Shown here piece by piece: positions 63,817-64,000 of a stretch of DNA of 64,000 bases. Each line of letters begins with the position of its first letter. The first letter of the stretch is position 1. The position numbers and the translations under genes were made by a program. The notes below the pieces were generated by a model, which was not told the origin of the DNA, did not search any database, and saw only the letters and a list, made by a program, of their open reading frames with translations. The DNA comes from Trichormus sp. M33_DOE_039 (GTDB lineage Bacteria > Cyanobacteriota > Cyanobacteriia > Cyanobacteriales > Nostocaceae), in assembly GCA_015296085.1 (NCBI GenBank), contig DVDT01000098.1, positions 1-64,000 of the forward strand, read 5' to 3'.

Positions 63817-64000
63817 ATGAGTGTGTGGCAGCGACCTCTAAAAAAATTACAGATGATTGCTGAACAAAGAAGCCTGTTCAGATTTAGATTTAGTTCCGTC
63901 AAAGGCTTTGTTTCGCTGATGATAGTAGGGGCAATATTGAGTATTACCATTGCCGCCTGCTCTGGCGGCAATCAAACCAATACTGCTGGCGAAGCACCTA
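63817..64000 (+). CDS. Lipoprotein, possibly an ABC-transporter substrate-binding protein (partial at window edge)
   Basis: The start ATG 63817 has TAGGAGAA 8 bases upstream. The first 45 residues include an unusually long N-terminus (MSVWQRPLKKLQMIAEQRSL) before a hydrophobic helix (VKGFVSLMIVGAILSITIAAC) with a lipobox cysteine (IAAC-SGGNQ). The gene continues beyond 64000. The type and the low-complexity linker after the cysteine suggest a periplasmic lipoprotein, perhaps a solute-binding protein, but the mature domain is not visible. Confidence 0.75.
   Translation, partial: MSVWQRPLKKLQMIAEQRSLFRFRFSSVKGFVSLMIVGAILSITIAACSGGNQTNTAGEAP

Overview
The window looks like the chromosome of a filamentous, heterocyst-forming cyanobacterium of the Nostoc/Anabaena group. 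The signs are very frequent GCGATCGC (HIP1) octamers, large multi-domain sensor kinases, XisH/XisI proteins, cyanobacterial families such as DUF1400 and DUF2887, and several families of short dispersed repeats between and inside genes. I saw no tRNA, rRNA or CRISPR array. All functions below are read from sequence motifs and remembered family features; no database search was run.

Layout. 1-1.4 kb: the 5' end of an IS701-like transposase that appears to have inserted into, and beheaded, an Rpn/DUF2887-type gene. 2.0-7.5 kb: a giant Ser/Thr kinase-ATPase-GAF-histidine kinase. 7.5-19.3 kb: a peptide-modification (RiPP-like) locus. It holds an E1/leader-binding domain joined to a flavin-dependent halogenase but split by a frameshift in an 8-bp tandem repeat, two metallo-beta-lactamase-fold proteins, a LanB-type protein that ends without an elimination domain (the architecture of peptide aminoacyl-tRNA ligases), and a NHLM-type peptide-export ABC transporter. 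No precursor peptide is evident. 19.6-26.9 kb: a small NusG-like protein, an AAC(6')-like acetyltransferase, a five-GAF histidine kinase whose GAF domains carry cyanobacteriochrome marks, a membrane protein and a PPOX-fold protein.

27-36 kb: a two-gene operon of a thiamine-diphosphate 2-oxoacid decarboxylase and a Glu/Leu/Phe/Val dehydrogenase (the same enzyme classes as the scytonemin ScyA/ScyB pair), a CPA2 cation/proton antiporter, a glutathione transferase, a LysR regulator, a GNAT protein and a MoxR ATPase. 36.7-40.8 kb: two lectin-like genes on the opposite strand sit between MoxR and the DUF4350/DUF4129 genes that normally accompany it. 41-48.5 kb: an NTF2-like protein with a GT2 glycosyltransferase, xisH/xisI, an HNH remnant, a D-aminoacylase-like amidohydrolase, a PhoD-type phosphatase preceded by a clear three-repeat PHO box, and a DUF1400 protein.

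48.9-58.3 kb is a second striking locus, almost all on the + strand and rich in oxygen-dependent iron enzymes: an Mpo1-like protein, three Rieske oxygenases, two non-haem diiron proteins, a plant-type [2Fe-2S] ferredoxin, a sterol-desaturase-family hydroxylase, a GNAT-like protein and a left-handed beta-helix acyltransferase. It reads like an uncharacterised oxidative pathway acting on a lipid-like or hydrophobic substrate, with the ferredoxin as a likely shared electron donor. 58.4-64 kb: a hypothetical protein, a DUF433/DUF5615 toxin-antitoxin-like pair, an Mrr-type restriction endonuclease, a bacterial GH3 acyl-acid amido synthetase, an exported RidA protein and the start of a lipoprotein gene cut by the window edge.
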